A stretch of DNA of 15,676 bases from DATGMB01 sp035293845 (GCA_035293845.1 DATGMB010000071.1:1-15676), one strand, 5' to 3'. Numbered from the stretch's first letter, positions 6,769-14,609 are shown. Notes: generated by a model from the sequence alone, not told the origin. Program-made: numbers and translations.

Positions 6769-7902
6769 ATGCGCACTTACCATGCTGTCGCGAGTATCGC
6801 CCTGGGGGTACTGCCTCTGCTGGCGTCGTCCTCGCCGGATTCGCAGTCCGCGAACGCGAAAGGAGGACAGGTGCAGGTGCCGAACCGGCCAGCGGCGGCG
6901 CTGTTTGAAGGCGCTCAGGGCAAGCAACGAACCGAGATTCACTTCGATGCATCGAGCGGAATGGTGACCGTGAAGATGCTGGTGCAGGATTCGAACGGCT
7001 ATTTCATTCCGAACATTCGCCGGGAGAACTTCGCGGTTTACGAGAACGGCGTCCGGCAGCATAACGCCACGGTGGAGATCGAGCACTCGCCGGTAACGAT
7101 GGGGGTTCTACTCGAATACGGCGGGCGGTATCAGGCTTTGAACCGGGCGGTTGGCGAGGAAGTAGGCAAAGCGGCGCGCGGTTTTCTGGACGAGATCGGG
7201 CGGAACGATCGCGTGGCGATTTGGCGATACGGCGACACTTTGGAGGAGCTGGCCGGGTTTACTCAGGGCCACGATACGCTCGACAGCAGCCTGGTGGCGC
7301 TGGCCACGCCGCCGTTTTCCGAGCTGAATTTCTACGACGCGCTGATTGGGGCGTTGTCGCGAATGCAGGGAGCGACGGGGCGCAAGGCGCTGCTGGTGGT
7401 TTCATCGGGCATCGATACTTTCAGCAAAGCGAACTACCAGGACGCGCTTCGCGCGGTTCGGGAGCTGGACGTTCCGATTTACGTGATCCATCTCGGTCCC
7501 GCGTTGCAGGAGCACCTCTCGCTGCTGCCGGCTTCGGGGCCGTATGCGCAACTGGACTGGAAGCGCGCCGGAACGGAGCTTCAGGAGATCGCAACGGCGT
7601 CCGGCGGGCGCATGTATTCGCCGGCGAGCGCCTTTGAGCTCGCGGGCATCTACGACGATTTGATGGAGAACTTGCGGGTGCGCTACGTGATCACTTACAA
7701 GTCGAGCGCACCCGGCGACCTGAGCGCGGCAAGAACGGTCCGCATCGAGCTGGTGAATCCGGCGACTGGCGGGCCGCTCGAGATCGTGGACGCGAACGGA
7801 AAGCCGGTCCATTCCAAAGTGTTTGTCGAGGACACGTACATTCCGCGGGCGGCTTCCGAGGGAGAGACGAAGAGCGCCAGCGCGCGAGTGCGCCGGCAGT
7901 AG
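6769..7902 (+). CDS. VWFA-related exported protein
   Basis: This 377-residue protein has an N-terminal signal peptide (hydrophobic VASIALGVLPLLA) and is then likely secreted. Residues 66-105 (VTVKMLVQDSNGYFIPNI, ENFAVYENG) match the beta-sandwich lead-in of the VWFA-related proteins expanded in Acidobacteria. The von Willebrand A-like domain covers about 108-308, with RKALLVVSSGIDTFS, DVPIYVIHLG, ELQEIATASGGRMY and the closing LRVRYVITYKS. The first metal-site motif, normally DxSxS, is replaced by Glu116-x-Gly118-x-Arg120, so metal-dependent ligand binding is probably altered or lost. GGAG nine bases before ATG 6769 supports the start. The htrA gene follows after 17 bases, so the two are likely cotranscribed, suggesting an envelope-stress or secreted-protein maintenance role (inference). 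Confidence 0.88.
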   Translation: MRTYHAVASIALGVLPLLASSSPDSQSANAKGGQVQVPNRPAAALFEGAQGKQRTEIHFDASSGMVTVKMLVQDSNGYFIPNIRRENFAVYENGVRQHNATVEIEHSPVTMGVLLEYGGRYQALNRAVGEEVGKAARGFLDEIGRNDRVAIWRYGDTLEELAGFTQGHDTLDSSLVALATPPFSELNFYDALIGALSRMQGATGRKALLVVSSGIDTFSKANYQDALRAVRELDVPIYVIHLGPALQEHLSLLPASGPYAQLDWKRAGTELQEIATASGGRMYSPASAFELAGIYDDLMENLRVRYVITYKSSAPGDLSAARTVRIELVNPATGGPLEIVDANGKPVHSKVFVEDTYIPRAASEGETKSASARVRRQ

Positions 7903-7919
7903 GAAAGAGAGGAGAGGCG

Positions 7920-9374
7920 ATGACTGACCATTTGAGTGCAACTCCGTTGGCGGGCGCGCGATTCCTCGCCGCGGCAGCCGTTTGCCTGTTGCTGCCGTGG
8001 GCTGGCGCCGCCCAAACGCATTCGGCGAACCGAAGCACCATGCCGGCCGTGCGCGACTCGTACGCGGACGTGGTGGACAGGGTTGCTCCGGCCGTGGTGA
8101 CCATCCGGTCGGCGCGCCGGGTTCGCGAGGCGCAGCAATTTCCGTTCTTCGACGATCCATTCTTCCAGCGATTTTTCGGCGGCCGTTCCGGAAGCCGTCC
8201 TCGCCAGGATCGGGCGCTGGTGGAGCACGCTTTGGGATCGGGCGTGATTGTCAGCGCGGACGGTTATATTCTGACCAATCACCACGTGGTCGACGGGGCG
8301 GAGGAGATCTCGGTCGATCTGAGCGACCGGCGGTCATTTGCCGCGAAGCTCATCGGCTCGGACCCGCCGAGCGATCTGGCGCTGCTGAAGATCGAGGCGA
8401 CCGGACTGCCGGTGCTGCAACTGGGGGATTCCGATCGAGTCCGCGTGGGCGATGTGTGTCTGGCGGTGGGAAACCCGTTGGGAATCGGCGAGACGGTGAC
8501 GGCGGGGATCATCAGCGCGAAAGGCCGGGCGACAGGCCTCAGCGATGGCAGCTTTGAAGACTTCCTGCAAACCGATGCGGCGATCAACCAGGGCAATTCG
8601 GGAGGAGCGCTGGTCAACGCGCACGGCGAGTTGATCGGGATCAACAGCCAGATTCTCTCTCCATCCGGCGGCAACATTGGAATCGGCTTCGCGATTCCGT
8701 CCAATATGGCGCGCAACGTGATGGAACAACTGAAGGCGGGCGGGAAAGTGCGGCGCGGCAGGCTGGGCGCCGGCATTCAGGAGATTACTTCGGACCTGGC
8801 GAAGAGCCTCGGACTTGCGGAGGTTCGGGGCGTGCTGGTGAATTCGGTCGATCGCGATGGTCCTGCGGAGCGCGCCGGTGTGAAGCCGGGGGATGTGATT
8901 ACGGCGGTGAACGGCATGAGGGTCGATGACGCGAATGCGCTGCGCAATCATATCGCCGGAATGGCTCCGGGGACGGAGGTCACGCTGACGGTTCTTCGCG
9001 CCGGCCGGCAGGAGGAACTCCATGCACGGTTGGGCGAACTCCCGGCGAACCGGGAGAGCGCATCCGGATCGGGTGGCCCGGCGAGCGGCAGAGAGCTTCT
9101 CGGGGTCACGGTGGAACCGTTGACGCCGGAAGCGGCGGGCCGGCTCGGGCTGGGCCGTGGGACGCGCGGCGTGATCGTGGAAGACGTCGATCCCGCGGGG
9201 CCGGCGGCGGAAGCGGGCATCCAGCCGGATGACGTGATTCTGGAAGTCAACCACCAGCCGGTCACCTCCTCGGCTGAGCTGCGCGCAGCGCTGCGCCGCT
9301 CCGGGTCGCGGCCGGCGTTGTTACTGGTAAGCCGGGATGGCAGGAATGTCTTCCTGGCGATCACGCCGCGTTGA
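7920..9374 (+). CDS. HtrA/Deg-family periplasmic serine protease with two PDZ domains
   Basis: This 484-residue protein is of typical DegP/DegQ length. An N-terminal hydrophobic segment (about 15-31) acts as signal peptide or anchor. The trypsin-like domain shows the catalytic triad: His122 in LTNHHVV, Asp152 in SDLALLKI and Ser227 in NQGNSGGAL. A phenylalanine-rich loop (FPFFDDPFFQRFFGG, 74-88) corresponds to the LA loop of Deg proteases. Two PDZ domains follow, at about 282-372 (with GPAERAGVKPGDVITAVNG) and 392-482 (with GPAAEAGIQPDDVILEVN). The family degrades or refolds damaged periplasmic proteins. I do not assign DegP, DegQ or MucD because the family cannot be resolved by eye. A GAGGAG site directly precedes the ATG. 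The gene lies 17 bases after the VWFA gene and 10 before the next, so this is an operon. Confidence 0.95.
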   Translation: MTDHLSATPLAGARFLAAAAVCLLLPWAGAAQTHSANRSTMPAVRDSYADVVDRVAPAVVTIRSARRVREAQQFPFFDDPFFQRFFGGRSGSRPRQDRALVEHALGSGVIVSADGYILTNHHVVDGAEEISVDLSDRRSFAAKLIGSDPPSDLALLKIEATGLPVLQLGDSDRVRVGDVCLAVGNPLGIGETVTAGIISAKGRATGLSDGSFEDFLQTDAAINQGNSGGALVNAHGELIGINSQILSPSGGNIGIGFAIPSNMARNVMEQLKAGGKVRRGRLGAGIQEITSDLAKSLGLAEVRGVLVNSVDRDGPAERAGVKPGDVITAVNGMRVDDANALRNHIAGMAPGTEVTLTVLRAGRQEELHARLGELPANRESASGSGGPASGRELLGVTVEPLTPEAAGRLGLGRGTRGVIVEDVDPAGPAAEAGIQPDDVILEVNHQPVTSSAELRAALRRSGSRPALLLVSRDGRNVFLAITPR

Positions 9375-9384
9375 GGAGTTGGCC

Positions 9385-9672
9385 ATGACGGATCGGGCGT
9401 TTCTGTTTCTGTTCAGCCTCGTGATGACTCTGGCAGGCTTGGCCGGCATGGTGTGGTTGATCGGAACGGGGCAAGCCGCGACCTTTGACGGCTTGTTCCT
9501 GTTCTGTTGCTGCGGAGTGAACTCGTTTGCTTTTGGGCTCTACCTCCGCTGGCTGATCCGATCGGCGCTACCGGACGGGCAGGCTCACCTGAAGAGCGGG
9601 CGGGTGGATGCTGCCGGAAGGCGGGTTGCCGGAGGGGTCGAGGCTAGCGCTGTTGCGCAAAATACGCGCTGA
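9385..9672 (+). CDS. Small two-helix membrane protein, 95 residues
   Basis: GAGGAG at 9373-9378 overlaps the htrA stop codon and sits six bases before ATG 9385, so translation is probably coupled to htrA. The protein has two hydrophobic helices, at about residues 5-28 (FLFLFSLVMTLAGLAGMVWL) and 34-57 (with FLFCCCGVNSFAFGLYL), followed by a soluble, charged tail of about 35 residues. Three adjacent cysteines inside the second helix are unusual and could be a lipidation or metal site (inference). I do not recognise a family. Its position argues for a link to HtrA function, for example tethering or regulation of the protease, but nothing in the sequence proves this. Confidence 0.7.
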   Translation: MTDRAFLFLFSLVMTLAGLAGMVWLIGTGQAATFDGLFLFCCCGVNSFAFGLYLRWLIRSALPDGQAHLKSGRVDAAGRRVAGGVEASAVAQNTR

Positions 9673-9982
9673 AGGCGAGCCGGCGGGGTGTTGGGCGCGG
9701 TGCGTCCATCGGCCACACCGCCGATCCGCCTTTGGCACCGGAATAGCGGGCATACGGCGCGCGTCATTGGTTGCGTGACAGTGACTAAGATTTTCTGATA
9801 ATGCCAATGAAACCAAGCCGCGGATACCTGCATCTATAGCGGTGGGAATTGGTGGATATGCCGGAACGGTGCTCCACCGAGGACTCTTTCCTGCGGAGCG
9901 CCGCTCCGACGCCGCCGCCCAGGGGCGTCCGGGAGAATCGGCGACCAATCCTAATGCTCACGATCACGTTGAGGTAAGCGCA
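9673..9982. other. Intergenic region with promoter and long leader
   Basis: These 310 bases separate two operons read in the same direction. The upstream part shows no T-rich terminator. Around 9775-9802 there is a good sigma70-type promoter, described separately, giving a leader of about 170 bases before the 69-residue gene. The leader has a perfect six-base hairpin (9894-9899 with 9903-9908). No gene or known riboswitch was recognised. Confidence 0.5.
9775..9802 (+). promoter_or_regulatory. Candidate sigma70 promoter for the zinc protein-BON-hsp20 operon
   Basis: GTGACA at 9775-9780 and GATAAT at 9797-9802 each match five of six consensus bases and are separated by 16 bases. The local sequence around the minus-10 is AT-rich in an otherwise GC-rich region. 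Transcription would start near 9810. I saw no CIRCE element or sigma32-type site, so heat control of hsp20 would have to act otherwise. Confidence 0.5.
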
Positions 9983-10192
9983 ATGCTGGAAATGGTTCAT
10001 CGCGGCATCGAGAGAATGGCCCGGAGTTGGTGCCGGCTGATGCACGCTCAAGTGATGTTGCCCGTACGCGGCTATTACCGGTGTTCCCGCTGCCATCGGA
10101 TGTTCTCGGTGCCTTGGGAGAAGGGGAGCCCGTCCGTACGGCTGGGTGGGAGAGTGGGAGACCTCCGGCCGGAACTCGTGCCGCAGTCCTGA
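9983..10192 (+). CDS. Small CxxC protein, 69 residues
   Basis: GAGGT at 9971-9975, seven bases ahead of ATG 9983, supports this start; the same frame is open further upstream but without a ribosome binding site. The protein begins with a helical basic segment (MLEMVHRGIERMARSWCRLM) followed by the motif YYRCSRCHRMFSVPWE at about 31-46. The single CxxC pair (Cys34-Cys37) could bind zinc or iron, with Cys17, His21 or His38 as possible further ligands. No membrane segment or signal peptide is seen. I do not know a named family. It precedes the BON gene by 24 bases and is probably the first gene of the BON-hsp20 operon, which suggests a stress-related or regulatory role (inference). Confidence 0.65.
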   Translation: MLEMVHRGIERMARSWCRLMHAQVMLPVRGYYRCSRCHRMFSVPWEKGSPSVRLGGRVGDLRPELVPQS

Positions 10193-10216
10193 CAAATTCC
10201 GAACGAGGAGGTAGCA

Positions 10217-10762
10217 ATGAAGAGGCTGCTATGGTTCTCGACTCTATTTGCGGCGTTGCTCGCGGTACCGGGTGTTTCGGCCGCTAGTAGCGCCGTGAGT
10301 CCAACTGCAAGGATCGAACGGGAAGTACGCCACGAGCTGGTGATGCTTCCGTATTACTCGGTGTTCGATGACCTCGGTTTCGAGGTCAACGGCGGAACCG
10401 TCGTTCTGACCGGAAAGGTGACGAAACCCGTTCTCAAAGATGACGCGGAGCGCGCCGTGAAGCGCATTGAAGGAGTGGAGCGGGTCGAAAACCGTATCGA
10501 GGTGCTCCCGCTATCGCCTTTCGACAATCGCATCCGGCTGGCGGCGTTCCGGGCCATTTACGGAACGCCCGCTCTGAATCGCTACGCGCATCAGGCGATG
10601 CCGCCCATCCACATCATCGTGGAGAACGGCGACATCACGCTCGAAGGCGTGGTGGCAAACCAGATGGACCGTACCCTGGCGGAGATGAAGGCCCGTCAGG
10701 TGCACGGATCGTTTTCGGTAACGAATCATTTGCGGGTCGAGGAACCTCGATCCCAATCCTAA
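10217..10762 (+). CDS. Periplasmic protein with two BON domains
   Basis: AGGAGGT (10206-10212) precedes ATG 10217. The 181-residue product starts with a signal peptide (KRLLWFSTLFAALLAVPGVSA, likely cut near 22-23). Two BON domains follow, one at about 30-97 (IEREVRHEL, then GGTVVLTGKVTKP and RVENRIEVLP) and one at about 105-175 (IRLAAFRAIYG, then IHIIVENGDITLEGVVANQ and VTNHLRVEE). The family, which includes OsmY, binds phospholipid or membrane surfaces and protects the envelope under osmotic and other stress. It lies 24 bases after the small CxxC gene and 21 before hsp20, a clear operon. Confidence 0.9.
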   Translation: MKRLLWFSTLFAALLAVPGVSAASSAVSPTARIEREVRHELVMLPYYSVFDDLGFEVNGGTVVLTGKVTKPVLKDDAERAVKRIEGVERVENRIEVLPLSPFDNRIRLAAFRAIYGTPALNRYAHQAMPPIHIIVENGDITLEGVVANQMDRTLAEMKARQVHGSFSVTNHLRVEEPRSQS

Positions 10763-10783
10763 TGGAAGAGGAGGAATGATCGT

Positions 10784-11347
10784 ATGGCGGAAGTCGATGT
10801 GAAGAAAAATCAGAAGGACGAGAAGGCTGTTGCCAGGCGAGGCGAGAGTGAGCTCGCGACCTGGGGCGATTGGGACCCGTTGTCGTGGTGGCGCACGCCG
10901 TCGGAGTTCTTCCGGGATCCCTTCTCCGTAATGCGGCGCTTCCGTGAGGAGATGGACCGCGTGTTCGCCCGCAGCTTTGGCGAGGAGTTCGGCAACGGCG
11001 CGTGGATGCCCGCGATTGAAGTGAGCGAGCAGAACGGCAATCTGCAGGTACGCGCCGAACTGGCCGGTCTGAAGCCGGAGGACGTGAAGATCGAGGCGAC
11101 GGAGGATTCTCTGGTTATTCAGGGCGAGCGCAAATCCGAGCATGAGGAGAAGCGCGAGGGAGTCTTCCGTTCCGAGCGCCGTTACGGGAAGTTCTACCGC
11201 GAGATTCCGCTTCCCGAGGGCGCGAAGGTCGATCAGGCGAAGGCTCATTTCGACAACGGCGTGCTCGAAGTAACGCTGCCGATTCCGGAGCGGAAGAGCA
11301 ACCGCCGGCAAATTCCGATCGGCGGGCCGGTCGAGCAGAAGAAATAG
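10784..11347 (+). CDS. Small heat-shock protein, Hsp20 family
   Basis: AGGAGG about nine bases before ATG 10784 supports the start. The 187-residue protein has a long N-terminal arm rich in tryptophan and aromatic residues (about 27-66, DWDPLSWWRTPSEFF and FREEMDRVF). The alpha-crystallin domain spans about 74-167, with PAIEVSEQNGNLQV, ELAGLKPEDVKIE and the signature GVLEVTLPIP at 159-168. The C-terminal I-x-I motif is IPI at 177-179, which anchors subunits in oligomers. The protein should be a cytosolic ATP-independent holdase that keeps unfolding proteins soluble for refolding by DnaK. It is the last gene of its operon and is followed by a 26-base palindrome before the convergent purD. Confidence 0.95.
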   Translation: MAEVDVKKNQKDEKAVARRGESELATWGDWDPLSWWRTPSEFFRDPFSVMRRFREEMDRVFARSFGEEFGNGAWMPAIEVSEQNGNLQVRAELAGLKPEDVKIEATEDSLVIQGERKSEHEEKREGVFRSERRYGKFYREIPLPEGAKVDQAKAHFDNGVLEVTLPIPERKSNRRQIPIGGPVEQKK

Positions 11348-11354
11348 GAGCGGC

Positions 11355-11380
11355 GGCGGCCACGGCCGGCCGTGGCCGCC
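11355..11380. terminator. Perfect 26-base palindrome between convergent hsp20 and purD
   Basis: Every base from 11355 to 11380 is matched symmetrically around 11367/11368, giving an 11-base GC-only-plus-one-AT stem with a four-base loop in RNA. It begins seven bases after the hsp20 stop. There is no long T run on either side (only CTTAA follows on the plus strand), so it is a GC-rich hairpin rather than a classic intrinsic terminator. Placement between convergent genes fits a bidirectional transcription stop. Confidence 0.6.
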
Positions 11381-11535
11381 CTTAACGCGTCCATTTGCGT
11401 ATCGGCGATGTCGAGTTCACGGGGTGGAGTTTGTTCCAGTTCCTGGCCGGCGCGGCGCGCTGTCTCGATCCGTCGGCGGGCTCATCAGCGAAGGAACTTG
11501 CCGCGCCGGGCAATGCCGGCGTTTTCCGCGGCGGC

Positions 11536-12750
11536 TTAAGGACGGCCGGGGGCGGAATGAGTGAGGCCTTTGCGGGCGATATCGCGGCGGTAGTGCATGC
11601 CATCGAAGTGAATGTGAGAGACGGCGCAGTAGGTGGTGGCGATGGCGGCGGCGAGATCGGGGCCGGAGGCGGTGACGCCGAGGACGCGGCCGCCGGCAGT
11701 TTCGAGTCCTTCGGGGCCGAGTCGCGTGCCGGCCTGGAAGACGGTGGCGCCCTCGCGCTCCGCGGCTTCGATGCCGGAGATGGGGCGGCCGGATTCGGAG
11801 CTCTCGGGATAGCCTCGCGAGGCGAGGACGACGCAGACGCTCGGGCCGGGGCGCCAGTCGATTCGCGCGGAGGCGAGGCGTCCTTCGGCGGCGGCCATCA
11901 GGACGGGAACGAAATCCGATTCCATGCGGTGCATGAGGGGCTGCGTTTCGGGGTCGCCGAGGCGGACGTTGAACTCGAGGACTTTGGGGCCGTCCGCGGT
12001 CATCATGAGGCCGGCGTAGAGGAAGCCGGTAAACGCGGTGCGCTCGACCGTAGGGAGAATGATGCGGTCGAGGACGTCGCGGGACTGGCGCTCGGTGAGG
12101 ATCGCGGAATCGCAGTAGGCGCCCATGCCGCCGGTGTTGGGGCCGGTATCGTTGTCATAGGCGGCCTTGTGGTCCTGGGTGGGGGCTAGTGGCAGGGCGT
12201 CGCGGCCGTCGCACAGGGCGATGAAGCTGACTTCTTCGCCGCGGAGGAATTCCTCGATGACGAGCGGGCCGGCGAGGCGCGCGAGGGCGGTTTCCGCTTC
12301 GGCGCGGTCCTGGGCGATGGCGACGCCTTTGCCGGCGGCGAGGCCGTCGGCTTTGAGGACGACGGGGAAGCCGAAGCGATCGAGGGCGCGGCGCGCGTCT
12401 TCGGGGGTGGCGACGGTTGCGAAGCGCGCGGTGGGGATTCCGCTCTGTTCAAAAAAGTGCTTTGCAAAACTCTTGCTGCCTTCCAGGCGCGCGTTGGCGG
12501 CGGTGGGGCCGACGATGCGGAGCCCGCGGGCGCGGTAGCGGTCGACGATGGCTTCGACGAGGGGCGCTTCGGGGCCGACGACGGTGAGGTCGGGGGTGAG
12601 GGACTCGGCCTGGTCAAGCGGGAGGCAGGTAGCGAGTCGGGCCATACCGGGGTTGCCGGGGGCGGCGAAGAGTTCGACGCCGGGGGATTGGGCGAGTTTC
12701 CAGCAAAGGGCGTGTTCGCGGCCGCCGGAGCCGATCACAAGGATTTTCAT
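11536..12750 (-). CDS. purD: Phosphoribosylamine-glycine ligase (GAR synthetase)
   Basis: PurD joins 5-phosphoribosylamine and glycine with ATP to give glycinamide ribonucleotide, the second step of purine synthesis (EC 6.3.4.13). The 404-residue protein has the usual length. The N-terminus MKILVIGSGGREHAL is the invariant start of the family. ATP-grasp motifs include VVLKADGLAAGKGV (about 129-142), EEFLRGEEVSF, and THE metal-site segment LEFNVRLGDPETQ near 265-277; PNTGGMGAY is also diagnostic. The start codon lies only 23 bases from the mnmG start on the opposite strand, with no Shine-Dalgarno sequence, so its mRNA may be nearly leaderless. No other purine gene is in the window. The start and function are not in doubt. 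Confidence 0.97.
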   Translation of the reverse strand: MKILVIGSGGREHALCWKLAQSPGVELFAAPGNPGMARLATCLPLDQAESLTPDLTVVGPEAPLVEAIVDRYRARGLRIVGPTAANARLEGSKSFAKHFFEQSGIPTARFATVATPEDARRALDRFGFPVVLKADGLAAGKGVAIAQDRAEAETALARLAGPLVIEEFLRGEEVSFIALCDGRDALPLAPTQDHKAAYDNDTGPNTGGMGAYCDSAILTERQSRDVLDRIILPTVERTAFTGFLYAGLMMTADGPKVLEFNVRLGDPETQPLMHRMESDFVPVLMAAAEGRLASARIDWRPGPSVCVVLASRGYPESSESGRPISGIEAAEREGATVFQAGTRLGPEGLETAGGRVLGVTASGPDLAAAIATTYCAVSHIHFDGMHYRRDIARKGLTHSAPGRP

Positions 12751-12760
12751 GGGGGCTGGC

Positions 12761-12766
12761 TACAAT
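12761..12766 (+). promoter_or_regulatory. Candidate minus-10 element for mnmG
   Basis: TACAAT matches five of six bases of the sigma70 minus-10 consensus and would place the transcription start near 12773, at the mnmG ATG at 12774. A matching minus-35 is not evident (the region is inside purD codons), so confidence is moderate. If true, mnmG would be translated from a leaderless mRNA. Confidence 0.35.
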
Positions 12767-12773
12767 GGTAGCA

Positions 12774-14609
12774 ATGCCGCAGAGTTATGACGTAATCGTG
12801 ATCGGCGCCGGGCACGCGGGGTGCGAGGCGGCGCGCGCGTGTGCGCGGATGGGGCTGCGAACCGCGATGGTCACGATGAACCTGGACCTGATCGCGCAGA
12901 TGTCGTGCAACCCGGCGATCGGGGGGATCGCGAAGGGGCACCTGGTCCGCGAAGTGGATGCGCTGGGCGGCGTGATGGCGGAAGTGGCGGATGCGGTCGG
13001 GATTCAGTTCCGTCTGCTGAACACGAGCCGGGGTCCGGCGGTGTGGTCGCCGCGGGCGCAGATGGATAAGAAGCAATACCGCGTGCGGATGCGCGAGGTG
13101 CTGGAGCGGGAGCCGAACCTGCGGATTCTGCAGGCGGAGGTAGCGGGGCTCATTTTGGCGGAGGTCGAGGGTGGGGGGCGGCGCGTCACGGGCGTGCAGT
13201 TGCGGGACGGGCGGTCGCTCGCGGCGTCGGCGGTGGTGGTGACGACCGGGACGTTCCTGAACGGCCTGGCGCACGTGGGTGAGGCGCGGTACAGTTGCGG
13301 GCGGAACGGCGAAGCGCCGTCGCAGTTGCTTGGCGAGCAGTTGCGGACGCTGGGGTTGGCGTGGACGCGGCTGAAGACCGGGACGCCGCCGCGGCTGGAC
13401 GGGCGGACGATCGACTGGAGCCGGTTCGAGCCGCAGCCGGGGGATGCGGAGCCGACGCCATTCTCGTTTCTGACGGCGCGGATCGAGCGGGAGCAGATCC
13501 ATTGCCACATCGGTTACACGACGGAAGAGACGCGGCGGATTCTGCGGGAGGCGATCCCGCGGTCGCCGTTGTATAGCGGGCAGATCGAGGGAATCGGGCC
13601 GCGGTATTGCCCGTCGATCGAAGATAAGATCGTGAAGTTTCCGGACAAGGAGCGGCACCAGATCTTCCTGGAGCCCGAGGGGTTGGACACCAACGAGGTG
13701 TACGTGAACGGCATGTCGACGAGCATGCCGATCGATGTGCAGGCGGCGATGGTGGCGTCGATTCCGGGGTTGGAAGATGCGGAGATGATCCGCCCGGGAT
13801 ACGCGATCGAATACGATGCGATCGATCCGCGGGAGCTGGCGCACACGCTGGAGGTGAAGTCGATCGCGGGGCTGTACTTGGCGGGGCAGATCAATGGGAC
13901 ATCGGGTTATGAGGAGGCGGCCTGCCAGGGGCTGGTGGCAGGGATGAACGCGGCTTGCCGGGTCTCCGGGCGCGAACCGGTGGTGTTGGGGCGGACGGAC
14001 GGATATACCGGCATTCTGATCGATGATTTGATCACGAAGGGGGCGGATGAACCGTACCGGATGTTCACATCGCGGGCGGAGTACCGGCTGCACCTGCGGA
14101 TCGACAACGCGGACGCACGTTTGACGCCCATCGGGCGGAGGATTGGGCTGGTGAGGGACGACCGCTGGGCATTGTTTGAGCGGAAGCAGGGACAGATTTC
14201 CAAGCTGCGCGCGGCGCTCGAAGGGCACCGGAATGCGATGTGGCTGCGGCGGCCCGAGGCGTCGATTCGGGACCTGGGACCGTGGATCGCCGAGGTGCTG
14301 GGCGAGGAACCGGTGCGGGGCGTGCTCGAGACGGTGGAGACGGAGGCGAAGTACAGCGGGTATATCGCGCAGCAGGAACGCCAGATGAGCCGGCTGCGGG
14401 AAGCGTCGGGCCGGGTGATTCCTGCGGAATTCGAGTATCGGGGGATCCCCGGATTGTCGCGGGAAGTGGCGGAGAAGCTGGAGCGGGTTCGGCCGCAGAC
14501 GCTGGCGCAGGCGTCGCGAGTTCCGGGTGTTACGCCGGCGGCGATCGCGGTTTTGGATGTGTACGTTAGCCTGCGGGCGGCGGGTCAGGCTTCCGGGCGC
14601 GCTTCGTGA
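12774..14609 (+). CDS. mnmG: tRNA uridine-5-carboxymethylaminomethyl modification enzyme, FAD subunit
   Basis: MnmG (GidA) works with MnmE to modify the wobble uridine of certain tRNAs, using FAD, NADH, folate and glycine. The 611-residue protein has the dinucleotide-binding motif VIVIGAGHAGCEAA at about 7-20. Other family signatures are MSCNPAIGGIAKGHLV, GPRYCPSIEDKIV, PGYAIEYDAIDP and GQINGTSGYEEAA. The C-terminal helical domain (from about 470) includes YIAQQERQM and IPGLSREVAEKLERVRPQTLAQASRVPGV (read here in part), which contacts MnmE and tRNA. ATG 12774 gives MPQSYDVIVIG; an in-frame ATG at 12765 would add three residues. Neither has a ribosome binding site. The stop overlaps rsmG by four bases (GTGA), which indicates coupling. 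This gene pair is conserved near oriC. Confidence 0.97.
   Translation: MPQSYDVIVIGAGHAGCEAARACARMGLRTAMVTMNLDLIAQMSCNPAIGGIAKGHLVREVDALGGVMAEVADAVGIQFRLLNTSRGPAVWSPRAQMDKKQYRVRMREVLEREPNLRILQAEVAGLILAEVEGGGRRVTGVQLRDGRSLAASAVVVTTGTFLNGLAHVGEARYSCGRNGEAPSQLLGEQLRTLGLAWTRLKTGTPPRLDGRTIDWSRFEPQPGDAEPTPFSFLTARIEREQIHCHIGYTTEETRRILREAIPRSPLYSGQIEGIGPRYCPSIEDKIVKFPDKERHQIFLEPEGLDTNEVYVNGMSTSMPIDVQAAMVASIPGLEDAEMIRPGYAIEYDAIDPRELAHTLEVKSIAGLYLAGQINGTSGYEEAACQGLVAGMNAACRVSGREPVVLGRTDGYTGILIDDLITKGADEPYRMFTSRAEYRLHLRIDNADARLTPIGRRIGLVRDDRWALFERKQGQISKLRAALEGHRNAMWLRRPEASIRDLGPWIAEVLGEEPVRGVLETVETEAKYSGYIAQQERQMSRLREASGRVIPAEFEYRGIPGLSREVAEKLERVRPQTLAQASRVPGVTPAAIAVLDVYVSLRAAGQASGRAS

Noticed and set aside
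9775..10783. Search for CIRCE or sigma32-type heat-shock control upstream of hsp20
   Set aside because: No TTAGCACTC/GAGTGCTAA pair or convincing CTTGAA with CCCAT spacing was found, so no heat-shock operator is claimed.
11395..12189. Open frame of 264 codons on the plus strand rich in Gly, Ala and Glu
   Set aside because: It is antisense to the C-terminal half of purD; the repetitive Gly-Ala content follows from purD codon use.
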